Shown here: positions 1-8,351 of the stretch, in pieces
How the letters are laid out: every line of letters starts with the position of its first letter
Position numbering within the stretch: position 1 is the stretch's first letter
Assembly (NCBI RefSeq): GCF_026968045.1
Contig: NZ_JAPVBQ010000003.1
Location: 528,060-592,059 of the forward strand
DNA from: Modestobacter sp. VKM Ac-2977
Lineage (GTDB): Bacteria; Actinomycetota; Actinomycetes; Mycobacteriales; Geodermatophilaceae
Reading direction: 5' to 3'
Length of the DNA: 64,000 nucleotides
The notes under the pieces: model-generated
The model's input: the letters and a program-made list of their open reading frames with translations, nothing else
The model's database searches: none
What the model was told of the DNA's origin: nothing
Program-made: the position numbers and the translations under genes

Positions 1-1
1 C

Positions 2-475
2 GGCGGCTCGATGCCGGGCTTCCTGGCCGGGGTCTTCGTCGACCGGTCCGAGCAGGCCGGAGCGGTGATGCTGGCCAACACGACCAGTGGGCTCGACCCG
101 CTGGTGCCAGGGCTGCTGGCCGACCTGCGGGCCGCCGAGCCCCGGATCGTCGACGCCTGGGTGCCGTCCCCGCCGCCGCTGCCGCTCGACCTGCTCGGCG
201 TCTGGTTCTGGGGGCCGGCCCCGCTGGTGCTGCGCGCCCAGTCCGGGGGGCTGCTGCACCTGGGGCCGCTGCCCGGCCGGCCAGGCCGGGCGAGCCGGTT
301 CGCTCCCCGCGCGGACGGCACGTGGGTCGGGCTGGACGGCTACTACGCCGGCGAGACGCTGCGGATCGCCCCTGACCACCTGGACCTGGCGACGTTCGTG
401 CTCACCCGTACGCCCTACGACCCCGAGGCGCCCGTGCCCGGCGGGGTCGACGAGCGCGGCTGGACGGCGCCCTAG
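2..475 (+). CDS. Serine hydrolase (beta-lactamase/class C family), C-terminal part
   Basis: The reading frame is open from the first bases of the window, so the gene begins upstream and only its last 157 codons are present. It opens with a Gly-Gly-Ser-Met-Pro-Gly-Phe stretch followed by a strand-like VMLANTTSG segment, which resembles the end of the catalytic domain of serine beta-lactamase-like (S12) hydrolases, where an HxGSxPGF motif lines the active site. The rest looks like the small C-terminal domain that many of these proteins carry (FAPRADGTWVGLDGYYAGE). The nucleophile motif (SxxK) would lie off the window, so activity and substrate cannot be judged. It converges on the PPOX gene, with 3 bp between the two stop codons. 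Confidence 0.6.
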   Translation, partial: GGSMPGFLAGVFVDRSEQAGAVMLANTTSGLDPLVPGLLADLRAAEPRIVDAWVPSPPPLPLDLLGVWFWGPAPLVLRAQSGGLLHLGPLPGRPGRASRFAPRADGTWVGLDGYYAGETLRIAPDHLDLATFVLTRTPYDPEAPVPGGVDERGWTAP

Positions 476-478
476 GCG

Positions 479-1114
479 TCAGGTGCCGGGCGGTCGGACG
501 CTGGGGTACAGGCCGGCGGCGTACTGCTCGCCGTAGTACTGCTCCAGCTCGGCCAGTGGCGTGGCGGCGGCCTCCTGGGCGTGCGCGATCCGGGCCCGGG
601 AGGGCAACGCCCCGGGGTCCCAGGTCGCCGGGTCCCACAGCTGGGACCGCAGGAACGCCTTGGCACAGTGGTAGAAGACCGTTTCGATGTCCACGACCAT
701 GGCCAGCAGCGGCCGGTGTCCGCGGACGAGCATCCGGTCCAGCAGGTCCTCGTCGCGCACCAGGCGGGCGCGGCCCTGCACCCGGAAGGTGTCGCTGCGG
801 CCGGGCACCAGGTAGATCAGCCCGACGTGCGGGTTGGTCAGGATGTTGCGGAACCCGTCGGCGCGGCGGTTGCCGGCGCGCTCGGGCAGCGCGATCGTCC
901 GGTCGTCCAGGACGACGGTGAAGCCGGGTGGGTCGCCCTTCGGGGAGACGTCGCAGCTGCCGTCGGCCGCGGAGGTCGCCACCAGGCAGAACGGGGAGGC
1001 GGCCAGCCACTCCCGGTCGATGGCGTCCAGGCAGAGGCGGTCCTTGGTGGCGGCGCGGGGCGCCGGTTCACCCAGCAGCTCGCGCAGCTCCGCCTCGGTG
1101 GTGATCTCGTCCAC
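479..1114 (-). CDS. Pyridoxamine 5'-phosphate oxidase-family (PPOX) flavoprotein
   Basis: A 211-residue soluble protein with the split-barrel FMN-binding fold expected of the PPOX family: CLVATSAADGSCDVSPKGDPPG, then RRADGFRNILTNPHVGLIYL and a C-terminal AKAFLRSQLWDP segment. It resembles the MSMEG_1061-type FMN-dependent subgroup in actinobacteria, whose substrates are mostly unknown. I place the start at a GTG (Val-Asp-Glu-Ile) because the homologous part begins there; an ATG 13 codons further upstream is possible. It is a single gene converging on the hydrolase. The flavoprotein assignment is fairly firm, the physiological role is not known. Confidence 0.7.
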   Translation of the reverse strand: MDEITTEAELRELLGEPAPRAATKDRLCLDAIDREWLAASPFCLVATSAADGSCDVSPKGDPPGFTVVLDDRTIALPERAGNRRADGFRNILTNPHVGLIYLVPGRSDTFRVQGRARLVRDEDLLDRMLVRGHRPLLAMVVDIETVFYHCAKAFLRSQLWDPATWDPGALPSRARIAHAQEAAATPLAELEQYYGEQYAAGLYPSVRPPGT

Positions 1115-1171
1115 GGCGCCAGTCTGGCCCACCGGCACCGTCCGGAGGCTCACCCCGGACGGTGCGGGTCC

Positions 1172-1690
1172 TCAGGGGAGGTCGAACGCGTCCATCGTCG
1201 TCTTCACGACGACGCCGTAGGCCAGGTGCGGGACGACGTCGGTGACCCAGGAGGACAGCGGCCAGGTGCGCGGGTCGGTGATCCCGAGCGCGGTCATCGG
1301 GCCGTTGGTGCCGATCAGCACGCCGACCGTGGTCAGCGCCGCCCCGACGAGGGGCTGGGAGCGGAAGCCGGCCGCGCGGGCGAGCCCGGCGAGCACCCCG
1401 ACCCCCACCCCGGCCGCCAGCCCGGTGAGCGGGCCCAGCCCCTGGACCCGGTTCTGCCGGGTCTCCTCGTCGCCCGGGATCGACACGTGGGCCTTCTCCG
1501 CGAGCGCCTCGACCGTCTGCTCGGGGGTGGAGCTGGTGCCCCGGCCCCGGCCGGCCATGTCCAGGTAGGTGACGGCGTTGAGCGCGGTCGTCCCCGCTGC
1601 GCCGGCGGCGGCCCCGCGGAGCACCCAGCCCAGCGTGCTGATCCCGCGCTTGCCCTTGCCGATCGTCCCGAACGGGGTGTGCTTGGCCAT
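1172..1690 (-). CDS. Hypothetical membrane protein with glycine/alanine-rich helices
   Basis: A 172-residue protein of no recognised family. It has a basic N-terminus (MAKHTPFGTIGKGKRG), then a helix at about residues 20-45, a soluble stretch containing EEKxH-like charged residues at 55-80, and three further hydrophobic segments (about 90-108, 115-130 and 150-165). The pattern suggests a small inner-membrane protein, possibly a DUF-type protein restricted to actinobacteria. It lies between a PPOX protein and an aldo/keto reductase, all on the minus strand and separated by 40-60 bp, so co-transcription is possible but not shown. Confidence 0.55.
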   Translation of the reverse strand: MAKHTPFGTIGKGKRGISTLGWVLRGAAAGAAGTTALNAVTYLDMAGRGRGTSSTPEQTVEALAEKAHVSIPGDEETRQNRVQGLGPLTGLAAGVGVGVLAGLARAAGFRSQPLVGAALTTVGVLIGTNGPMTALGITDPRTWPLSSWVTDVVPHLAYGVVVKTTMDAFDLP

Positions 1691-1732
1691 GGTCGCCGCC
1701 CTACCCGGGCCGCCGGGTGGGCGAAACGACCG

Positions 1733-2686
1733 TCAGCGCCAGCTGAGCCGGCTGCGGGCGGACCAGTACTGCGCCGGCTCCTCGGGCTGCACCCACCCCG
1801 ATGCGGTCGGCTCCTCGGCCGTCAGGTCCAGGGTGCGGGCGGCGGCGTTGCTCTCCAGCTGCGCCACGGTCACCGCGCCGGAGAGCACGACGTCGCACCA
1901 CGGCTGGGCCAGCGCCGCGGCCAGGGCGAGGGCGTCGACCCCGACGCCGCGCTCCTGCGCGGCAGCGGCCAGCGGGGAGTCCGCTGCGCTGCCCCGGTCG
2001 GTCAGTCGGCCGTTGGCGACCCCCTCCTTGACGACCACCCGGGCGCCGGCGGCCGAGGCCTCGGCCAGCGCCGGCCCGGCCGAGGGCTCCAGCAGGTTCC
2101 AGGTCGACTGCACGCTGGTGAACAGCGGCGCGCCGTCCACGGTCAGCTCCACGCCGCGCCGGACGGCGTCGGCCTGGGCCGGCCCGGAGGTGGAGAAGCC
2201 GAGCTCGACGCCGTCGGCGCGCAGCCGGGCCAGCCGGTGCTGCAGCGGCCGGTCGGCCCACAGCGGGCTGTCGGCGGTCAGCGAGTGCACCTGGTACAGC
2301 GTCAGCCACGGGCCGAGCAGCGCGGTCGTCTCGGCCAGCTGCCGCTCGAAGGCGGGCTCCGTGTGCTCCTTGACCTCGTGCACGGTGGCGTCCGGGCGCC
2401 AGTCGGCGGTGTAGCGATAGCCCCACTTGCTCGCCACGAACGGGACGGCGCCGGTGGTGCTCAGCCACGCGGCGAGGAACTCCTCGGCGCGGCCGTAGGA
2501 CCGCGCGGTGTCCACGTACTCGATGCCCAGCGCGGTCGCGGCGTCGAGCAGCTCGGAGGTGCGGGCCTGGAGGACGGCGGGGGCGCGGTCGGCGGGCAGG
2601 TCGGCGTCCCGGCCGAGGGTGAGGTAGGCCGGCCGGCCCACCGCGGCCAGGCCGACACCCAGCTGGGCAACGGAGTCGTGGGGCAC
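1733..2686 (-). CDS. Aldo/keto reductase
   Basis: A 317-residue single-domain (beta/alpha)8 NADPH-dependent oxidoreductase. Visible family marks are the early FSTSG/ALGIEYVDTARSYGRAEE segment containing the catalytic Asp-Tyr pair, the Lys-containing VASKWGYRYT strand, and a TLYQVHSL segment in place of the usual LxQxHxxD. The sugar or aldehyde substrate cannot be predicted. The open frame continues far upstream but without homology; the GTG at Val-Pro-His-Asp-Ser puts the start where the barrel begins. It diverges from the DUF3253 gene, with 45 bp between starts, so the two probably share a promoter region. Confidence 0.75.
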   Translation of the reverse strand: MPHDSVAQLGVGLAAVGRPAYLTLGRDADLPADRAPAVLQARTSELLDAATALGIEYVDTARSYGRAEEFLAAWLSTTGAVPFVASKWGYRYTADWRPDATVHEVKEHTEPAFERQLAETTALLGPWLTLYQVHSLTADSPLWADRPLQHRLARLRADGVELGFSTSGPAQADAVRRGVELTVDGAPLFTSVQSTWNLLEPSAGPALAEASAAGARVVVKEGVANGRLTDRGSAADSPLAAAAQERGVGVDALALAAALAQPWCDVVLSGAVTVAQLESNAAARTLDLTAEEPTASGWVQPEEPAQYWSARSRLSWR

Positions 2687-2731
2687 GGGCCCATCCCAGC
2701 ACCCGGACGGCGGCCGGGGCATCCTGACCGG

Positions 2732-2983
2732 GTGGACGACGTCGACCGGGTGCTCGAGCAGACCATCGACGCCCTGCTGGACCAGCGTCGTCCCGGCGCG
2801 TCCATCTGCCCGTCCGAGGCGGCCCGGACGGTCGACCCCGACGGCTGGCGGGACCTGATGCCCGCCGCCCGCTCGGCGGCTGGACGGCTGGCCGCGACGG
2901 GCGCGGTCGAGGTCACCCAGTCCGGCGCAGTGGTCGACGTCGCCACCGCGCGCGGGCCGGTGCGGGTCCGCCGGCCCGGCTGA
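2732..2983 (+). CDS. DUF3253 family small protein
   Basis: An 83-residue protein starting at GTG (Val-Asp-Asp-Val-Asp). It contains the pattern typical of DUF3253: a helix with LLDQRRPGASICPSEAAR, then DGWRDLMPAARSAAGRLAATG and a short VEVTQSGAVVD strand-turn-strand. That arrangement looks like a small winged-helix-like fold, and homologues are widespread in actinobacteria and proteobacteria without a known function. The upstream open frame runs antisense through the aldo/keto reductase and is not coding. It is 70 bp upstream of the AAA+ ATPase gene. Confidence 0.7.
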   Translation: MDDVDRVLEQTIDALLDQRRPGASICPSEAARTVDPDGWRDLMPAARSAAGRLAATGAVEVTQSGAVVDVATARGPVRVRRPG

Positions 2984-3053
2984 AACGGCTGTCCCCGCGG
3001 GCCGGTGCGTCGCTACGGTGCGGTCTCCACCGGCGTACGGGAAGCGGGGCAGC

Positions 3054-4523
3054 GTGGCGGTCGACGGACAGGCGTACCGGTCCGAGCTGAGGCTCGAGTT
3101 CGACCCGCCGCCCACCGCGGCACCGCGGCCGGAGCTGGCCGACGTCGGCAAGCTGGTGCGCCGCGGGGTGCGGGCAGTCGTCGGGGCGGCCCGCGCCGAG
3201 GACCGGACGACGCTGTCCGGCCTGCTGCTGGCCCATCTCGGTCCGGCGGGTGCCGAGCTCGACGTCGTCGAGGAGGCGTGGCCGGGCTACGAGCACGTGA
3301 ACGTCCAGGCCGGGCTGGACACCTGGCTGGCCGGCGCGGACCGCGCCTGGCAGCTGGTCGGCGTCGTGGGCTTCCAGCACCGGCCGTTCGGGCTGGGGGA
3401 GCTGCTGTCGGCGGGACCGGAGGCGCAGGACCCGTACGGGCCCCGGCCGGGGAACGCCTCGCGGGTCAACCGGGCGGCCGGACCGGACGGGGAGTCGCGG
3501 CCGTGCGTGCGCTGCGGCGTCTACCTGGTGACCGAGGGGCCGGCCCGCACCGCGGTGCTGGTGCGCGGCCCGGAGCCGGAGTCGGGGCTGCCGAACACCA
3601 CGGTGCAGGTGGTCAGCACCGACCCGGAGCTGGCTGCGCGGGCCGCGACGGAGATCCGCGCCGCGGCGATGGCACAGAACGTGTTCCGCGGGCAGGTGCT
3701 GTCCTTCGGCGCCGAGGTGTTCGGCCACGGCCAGACGCTGCTGCAGTTCCACCGTCGGCCCACCCTCGCCGCCGACCAGCTGGTGCTCGCCGCGGACACG
3801 CTCGGGGAGGTGCAGCGCCAGGTCGTGGAGGTGGCGCGGCACAAGGAGCAGCTGCTCGCCGCCGGGCAGCACCTCAAGCGCGGCGTGCTGCTGTACGGGC
3901 CGCCCGGCGTCGGCAAGACGCACACGGTGCGGTACCTGACCAGCAGGCTGACCGGGACGACGGTCCTCCAGCTCACCGGCAACGCCCTGCACCTGATCGC
4001 CGAAGCCTGCTCGGTCGCCCGCGCGCTGGCGCCGGCGATGCTGGTCATCGAGGACGTCGACCTGATCGCCGAGGACCGCGGCATGCACCCCGGCCAGCAC
4101 CCGCTGCTGTTCCAACTGCTCAACGAGATGGACGGGCTGGCCGAGGACGCCGACGTCGTCTTCGTGCTGACCACCAACCGGGCCGACCTGCTCGAGCCGG
4201 CGCTGGCGGCGCGGCCGGGGCGGGTGGACCAGGCGGTGGAGCTGCGGCTGCCCGACGCCGAGGCCCGCCGGGCGCTGTTCGAGCTCTACCGGCGCGGACT
4301 GGAGGTGGACACCAGCGGGCTGGACGACGTCCTGGCCCGGACCGAGGGCGTGACCGCGTCGTTCCTCAAGGAGCTGCTGCGCCGGGCGGCGTTGCTGGCG
4401 GCCCAGCGGACCGAGACAGGGCCGCTGAGCGTGTCCGCCGTCGACCTCTCCGGCGCGCTGGACGAGCTGCTCGACACCCGCAACGCGATGACCCGCACTC
4501 TGCTGGGCAGCGCCCCGGGCTGA
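3054..4523 (+). CDS. AAA+ family ATPase with uncharacterised N-terminal domain
   Basis: A protein of 489 residues if translation starts at the GTG used here; an in-frame ATG 12 codons upstream is weaker. Residues 1-240 resemble no domain I can name and include a Cys-x-x-Cys pair (CVRCG, about 151-154). The C-terminal half is a FtsH/Cdc48-like AAA module: Walker A GPPGVGKT at 282-289, Walker B MLVIEDVD at 329-336, a sensor-1 TTNR motif, and an arginine-finger-like RPGRVDQ. The ATPase is likely an unfoldase or remodelling enzyme, but there is no protease domain. A TACGGT hexamer about 40 bp upstream may be a -10 box. The gene converges on the TIMP-like gene. Confidence 0.8.
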   Translation: MAVDGQAYRSELRLEFDPPPTAAPRPELADVGKLVRRGVRAVVGAARAEDRTTLSGLLLAHLGPAGAELDVVEEAWPGYEHVNVQAGLDTWLAGADRAWQLVGVVGFQHRPFGLGELLSAGPEAQDPYGPRPGNASRVNRAAGPDGESRPCVRCGVYLVTEGPARTAVLVRGPEPESGLPNTTVQVVSTDPELAARAATEIRAAAMAQNVFRGQVLSFGAEVFGHGQTLLQFHRRPTLAADQLVLAADTLGEVQRQVVEVARHKEQLLAAGQHLKRGVLLYGPPGVGKTHTVRYLTSRLTGTTVLQLTGNALHLIAEACSVARALAPAMLVIEDVDLIAEDRGMHPGQHPLLFQLLNEMDGLAEDADVVFVLTTNRADLLEPALAARPGRVDQAVELRLPDAEARRALFELYRRGLEVDTSGLDDVLARTEGVTASFLKELLRRAALLAAQRTETGPLSVSAVDLSGALDELLDTRNAMTRTLLGSAPG

Positions 4524-4533
4524 GCTGCGCCGA

Positions 4534-5136
4534 TCAGCCGCGGCGGCGCCGCGACCGGCGCACCAGCAGGCCGGTGAGGAGGGCGAGGCCTGCGCCCCCG
4601 ACAACCAGCACGCCGGCCCAGCGCTGCGGCGCGGACCGCAGCTCGGTGCCGGCCGCGCCGGGCAGCGGGTCGACTGCGACGGCGGCGCCCTCCGCCGCGC
4701 TCAGCGCCCGGACCTCGGCGACCAGCTCTGGCGCGGCCGGCGCGGTGCCACCACAGAGGTCGGCGCGGTGGGGGCCGCCGTCCTGTTCGCCGGCGAAGAC
4801 CAGGAACGGTCCGTCACCGGCCAGCTCGAGGCCGCAGCTGGCGCCCGAGGCGGCCGAGACGACGCCCTGCCGGGCGTGCGCCGTGCCCTTGAACACCGCG
4901 TCCACGGCGAACACGTGCAGGGCGGGGTCGCTGCTGCTCGCCCCGCCGTTCACCTCGCGGGAGACCAGGTGCCCGGCGAAGACGACGTCGGCCCGCTCGA
5001 ACTGCTCGGGGGTGGCCAGTCCCGCACAGCTGCACGCCGACGCCCGGGTCGCCAGGACCCAGCCGGTCAACACGAGCGCCACGGCGGCCAGGACCACCGC
5101 GACCAGCGTCGTCGTCCGGGGCATGGCCGGGAGCAT
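4534..5136 (-). CDS. TIMP/netrin-like cell-surface protein with C-terminal membrane anchor
   Basis: A 200-residue predicted exported protein. It has an N-terminal hydrophobic helix (about 8-28), then an ACSCAGLATPEQFERADVVF segment; the Cys-x-Cys next to the mature N-terminus is the hallmark of bacterial proteins with a TIMP/NTR-like OB fold. A second pair of cysteines follows (SCGLELAG and DLCGG). A hydrophobic helix at about 172-190 and an RRSRRRRG tail predict a C-terminal membrane anchor facing outward. Function in bacteria is unknown. The first ATG lies inside a 14-bp palindrome (5129-5142); a second in-frame ATG at 5124 is equally plausible. Confidence 0.65.
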   Translation of the reverse strand: MLPAMPRTTTLVAVVLAAVALVLTGWVLATRASACSCAGLATPEQFERADVVFAGHLVSREVNGGASSSDPALHVFAVDAVFKGTAHARQGVVSAASGASCGLELAGDGPFLVFAGEQDGGPHRADLCGGTAPAAPELVAEVRALSAAEGAAVAVDPLPGAAGTELRSAPQRWAGVLVVGGAGLALLTGLLVRRSRRRRG

Positions 5137-5174
5137 GCTCCCGCAGGATCTCGGTCAGGTCTCGCCGACGGGGC

Positions 5175-5525
5175 TCACCGGCGCCGCATCCGGTGGGCCT
5201 CCCAGGGCGGCTCGGGATCGAAGCCGCCGCCCTGGTGGGTCCACCAGCCGGTGGGGTGCGGCTCCCGGGCGGCCAGCGACTCGTCCCAGTGCACCAGCAT
5301 CAGCCGGGCCGTGGACTCCACCGCGCTGACGCCGGAGCCCCAGAGCAGCTCGGCGTCCTCGTCGACGTGCACCCTCCCGGGGTCGATCCACAGCCGGTGG
5401 GTCCGTCCGTCGACCACGACGACCACCTCGTCCCGGTCCGCTCCGCGGGAGACCGGCGTCCCCTGGCTGTCGAGCTTGCGGACGAACAGGTCGACGATCT
5501 CTCGGCCCACCGCGTCGTCAGCCAT
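5175..5525 (-). CDS. Hypothetical protein
   Basis: A 116-residue soluble protein with no signal peptide or membrane helix. The N-terminal half looks like an alternating strand pattern (RDEVVVVVDGRTHRLWIDPG), and the C-terminal third is rich in Trp and Pro (HPTGWWTHQGGGFDPEPPWE). I do not recognise a family. Its start codon lies 8 bp inside the end of the Lrp-type regulator gene on the same strand, so the two are almost certainly translated from one message. Confidence 0.6.
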   Translation of the reverse strand: MADDAVGREIVDLFVRKLDSQGTPVSRGADRDEVVVVVDGRTHRLWIDPGRVHVDEDAELLWGSGVSAVESTARLMLVHWDESLAAREPHPTGWWTHQGGGFDPEPPWEAHRMRRR

Positions 5526-6009
5526 CGTCGGTGACCGGCAGGGACCCGGCGGCGCGTTCCAGCAGCGGGGTCATCCGGTGGTCGACGAACCGGCGCAGCG
5601 CCAGGTTCGTGTCCGTGCGCTGGACGCCGGGGATCGCCAGCACCTGCTCGGTGATCCGCCACAGGTCGTCGGCGTCGACGGCGACCACCTGCACGAGCAG
5701 GTCAGCGACCCCGGAGAGCCCGATGACCTCCAGCACCTCGGGGATCGCGGCCAGCGCCTCGCCGACGTCGGCGAGGCTGCGCTGGACGACCTGCACGGTG
5801 ACGTAGGCGCCCAGCCGGTAGCCCAGCGCCTCGGGCCGCACCCGGCGTTCGAAGGGGTCCAGGACGCCGTTGGACTCGAGCCGGGCCAGCCGCGCCTGCA
5901 CGGTGTTGCGGGCCAGGCCGAGCTGCTGGGAGAGCGCGAGGACGGTGGCCCGCGGGTCCTCGGACAGGGCGAGCAGCAGCCGCGCGTCGGTGGCGTCCAG
6001 GGCGGGCAC
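5518..6009 (-). CDS. Lrp/AsnC-family regulator, probable regulator of the bkd operon
   Basis: A 163-residue protein with an N-terminal helix-turn-helix (LDATDARLLLALSEDPR, then SQQLGLARNTVQARLARLES) and a C-terminal ligand-binding alpha/beta sandwich (RAM domain: VLEVIGLSGVADLLVQV). This is the normal size and order for feast/famine regulators that sense amino acids or their oxoacids. It is transcribed away from the branched-chain oxoacid dehydrogenase operon, and Lrp-type BkdR proteins control such operons in Pseudomonas and Streptomyces. The start is a GTG at Val-Pro-Ala-Leu; a CTG three codons earlier cannot be excluded. Confidence 0.8.
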   Translation of the reverse strand: MPALDATDARLLLALSEDPRATVLALSQQLGLARNTVQARLARLESNGVLDPFERRVRPEALGYRLGAYVTVQVVQRSLADVGEALAAIPEVLEVIGLSGVADLLVQVVAVDADDLWRITEQVLAIPGVQRTDTNLALRRFVDHRMTPLLERAAGSLPVTDDG

Positions 6010-6051
6010 GTTGCTCAGTCTGACATGGGAGGGCGGCCAAACAGTGCCTTT

Positions 6052-6084
6052 TCTGCGCAACGGCGACGGAGGTGGTTGCGCAGA
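6052..6084. promoter_or_regulatory. Inverted repeat, candidate Lrp-type operator
   Basis: TCTGCGCAAC and its exact complement GTTGCGCAGA are separated by 13 bp in the 228-bp gap between the Lrp-type gene and bkdA. A perfect 10-bp dyad at a divergent regulator/target junction is the expected layout for an autoregulating Lrp-family protein. The binding itself is inference. Confidence 0.55.
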
Positions 6085-6237
6085 TCGGCAGCAGAGTGAT
6101 CTTCTCCGCATGCGGTCCGGCGTGCCACCATGTGTGAGTGGCGCCACACCCCGGCGCCGCGTGGACGTCCAGCGGCGAGCGCTCCGGTGACCCCGGGCTC
6201 CGTCGAGGCGGCAAGGCCAGACGGCGAGGAGAGTGGC

Positions 6238-7377
6238 GTGACTGCGTTGCAGCAGAAGACCACCGAGGTGGTCGATCCCGTACCGGGCGCCGGAGCGCCA
6301 CACCTGCCGGGCCAGCCGGACCTGGTCCAGCTGCTGACCCCCGAGGGCGAGCGGGTCGAGCACCCCGACTACGGCATCGACGTCTCGGACGAGGAGCTGC
6401 GCGGCCTCTACCGCGACCTCGCCCTCGTCCGGCGGTGGGACGTCGAGGCGACCGCCCTGCAGCGCCAGGGCGAGCTCGGCATCTGGGCCTCGCTGCTCGG
6501 TCAGGAGGCGGCCCAGGTGGGCGCCGGCCGGGCGCTCGCCGACGGCGACATGGCCTTCCCGACCTACCGTGAGCACGGCGTCGCCTGGACCCGGGGCGTC
6601 GACCCGCTGCACGTGATGAGCCTGTTCCGCGGGGTCGACCAGGGCGGCTGGGACCCGGTCGCGCACGACTTCAACCTCTACACCGTCGTCATCGGCGCGC
6701 AGACCCTGCACGCCACCGGCTACGCCATGGGCGTGCAGCGCGACGGCGCGGAGAGCGCGGTGCTGGCCTTCCTCGGTGACGGGGCGACCAGCCAGGGCGA
6801 GGTCAACGAGGCGATGATCTGGGCGTCGTCGTTCGCCGCCCCCGTCGTCTTCTTCTGCCAGAACAACCAGTACGCGATCAGCGCGCCGATCGAGCGGCAG
6901 TCCCGGGTGCCGCTGTACCAGCGCGCCGCCGGGTTCGGCTTCCCCGGGGTGCGGGTCGACGGCAACGACGTCCTCGCCGTCCTGTCCGTGACGCGCGCGG
7001 CCCTCGCCGCCGCCCGCGAGGGCTCCGGCCCCACCTTCATCGAGGCGTTCACCTACCGCATGGGCGCGCACACCACCTCCGACGACCCGACCCGCTACCG
7101 GTTGGCCAGCGAGCTGGAGGAGTGGAAGCTGCGCGACCCGATCGCCCGGCTCAAGGCGCACCTGTCCCGCGCCGGCATCGCCGACGCCGACTTCTTCACC
7201 GGGGTCGACGCCGAGGGCGACGAGCTCGCCGCCCGGATCCGGAAGGGCACGCTGGAGATGCCCGACCCGGCCGGCACCGAGATGTTCGACCACGTCTACG
7301 CGGAGCAGACCCCCGAGCTGGCCCGCCAGCGCGAGGAGTTCGTGGCCTACCACGCCTCGTTCGAGGGGGAGCAGTGA
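6238..7377 (+). CDS. bkdA: Branched-chain 2-oxoacid dehydrogenase E1 component, alpha subunit
   Basis: A 379-residue thiamine diphosphate enzyme that decarboxylates branched-chain 2-oxoacids (from Leu, Ile, Val) and passes the acyl group to lipoyl-E2. The TPP motif is intact: LGDGATSQGEVNEAM running to the NN of FFCQNNQYAIS. The phosphorylation-loop region YRMGAHTTSDDPTRYR is typical of this family. The start is a GTG preceded by a GAGGAGAG ribosome-binding site. A pyruvate-specific complex is the alternative, but the separate alpha and beta subunits, the adjacent Lrp-type regulator and the E2 downstream favour BCKDH. The lipoamide dehydrogenase (E3) is not in the window. Confidence 0.85.
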   Translation: MTALQQKTTEVVDPVPGAGAPHLPGQPDLVQLLTPEGERVEHPDYGIDVSDEELRGLYRDLALVRRWDVEATALQRQGELGIWASLLGQEAAQVGAGRALADGDMAFPTYREHGVAWTRGVDPLHVMSLFRGVDQGGWDPVAHDFNLYTVVIGAQTLHATGYAMGVQRDGAESAVLAFLGDGATSQGEVNEAMIWASSFAAPVVFFCQNNQYAISAPIERQSRVPLYQRAAGFGFPGVRVDGNDVLAVLSVTRAALAAAREGSGPTFIEAFTYRMGAHTTSDDPTRYRLASELEEWKLRDPIARLKAHLSRAGIADADFFTGVDAEGDELAARIRKGTLEMPDPAGTEMFDHVYAEQTPELARQREEFVAYHASFEGEQ

Positions 7378-8351
7378 CCGAGACGCTGACCATCGGCAAG
7401 GCGCTCAACCTCGGCCTGCGCAAGGCCATGGAGGACGACGGCAAGGTCGTGCTCATGGGCGAGGACATCGGCAAGCTGGGCGGGGTCTTCCGGATCACCG
7501 ACGGCCTGCAGAAGGACTTCGGCGAGGCCCGCGTCGTCGACACCCCGTTGGCCGAGGCCGGGATCCTCGGCACCGCGGTCGGGCTGGCGATGCGCGGCTA
7601 CCGGCCGGTCTGCGAGATCCAGTTCGACGGCTTCGTCTACCCGGCCTACAACCAGATCGTCACCCAGGTCGCCAAGATCCACGCCCGCTCCCGGGGGCGG
7701 ATGCCGATGCCGATCGTCATCCGGATCCCCTTCGGTGGTGGCATCGGTGCGGTCGAGCACCACAGCGAGAGCCCCGAGGCCTACTTCGCACACACCGCCG
7801 GCCTGAAGGTGGTCGCGGTCAGCACACCGGCCGATGCCTACTGGGGCATCCAGCAGGCGATCGCCTCCCCCGACCCGGTCGTCTTCTTCGAGCCCAAGCG
7901 GCGGTACTGGGAGAAGGGCGAGGTCGACCCGGACGGCAGCCCCGACCCGCTGTTCGGCTCCCGGGTGGTCCGCGGCGGGGACGACGTCACGGTGCTCGCC
8001 TACGGGCCGATGGTGAAGACGGCGCTGCAGGCCGCCGACGCCGCCGCCGAGGAGGGCCGCTCGCTGGAGGTCGTCGACCTGCGCACCCTCTCCCCGCTGG
8101 ACCTCGACCCGGTCTACGAGTCGGTGCGCCGCACCGGCCGCTGCGTGGTCGTGCACGAGGCGCCGGTGACCCTCGGCCTCGGCGCGGAGATCGCCGCCCG
8201 GGTGACCGAGAACTGCTTCCACTCGCTGGAGGCGCCGGTGCTGCGCGTGGGCGGGTACGACACCCCGTACCCGCCGTCGAAGCTCGAAGAGGACTACCTC
8301 CCCGACCTCGACCGCGTGCTCGACGCCGTCGACCGAGCGATGGGCTTCTGA
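7374..8351 (+). CDS. bkdB: Branched-chain 2-oxoacid dehydrogenase E1 component, beta subunit
   Basis: A 325-residue beta subunit of the heterotetrameric E1. The family segments are clear: MGEDIGKLGGVFRITDGL, DTPLAEAGILGTAVGLAMRG, the EIQFDGFVYPAYNQIV strand-loop, and the C-terminal transketolase-like domain ending VLRVGGYDTPYPP. Its GTG start overlaps the stop of bkdA (GTGA), and its own stop overlaps the ATG of the E2 gene, so the three subunits are translationally coupled, as expected for a stoichiometric complex. Confidence 0.88.
   Translation: MTETLTIGKALNLGLRKAMEDDGKVVLMGEDIGKLGGVFRITDGLQKDFGEARVVDTPLAEAGILGTAVGLAMRGYRPVCEIQFDGFVYPAYNQIVTQVAKIHARSRGRMPMPIVIRIPFGGGIGAVEHHSESPEAYFAHTAGLKVVAVSTPADAYWGIQQAIASPDPVVFFEPKRRYWEKGEVDPDGSPDPLFGSRVVRGGDDVTVLAYGPMVKTALQAADAAAEEGRSLEVVDLRTLSPLDLDPVYESVRRTGRCVVVHEAPVTLGLGAEIAARVTENCFHSLEAPVLRVGGYDTPYPPSKLEEDYLPDLDRVLDAVDRAMGF

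Noticed and set aside
581..2983. 800-codon plus-strand open frame
   Set aside because: Overlaps the PPOX and aldo/keto reductase genes on the opposite strand; Arg/Gly/Ala-rich shadow. Only its last 83 codons (DUF3253) look like protein.
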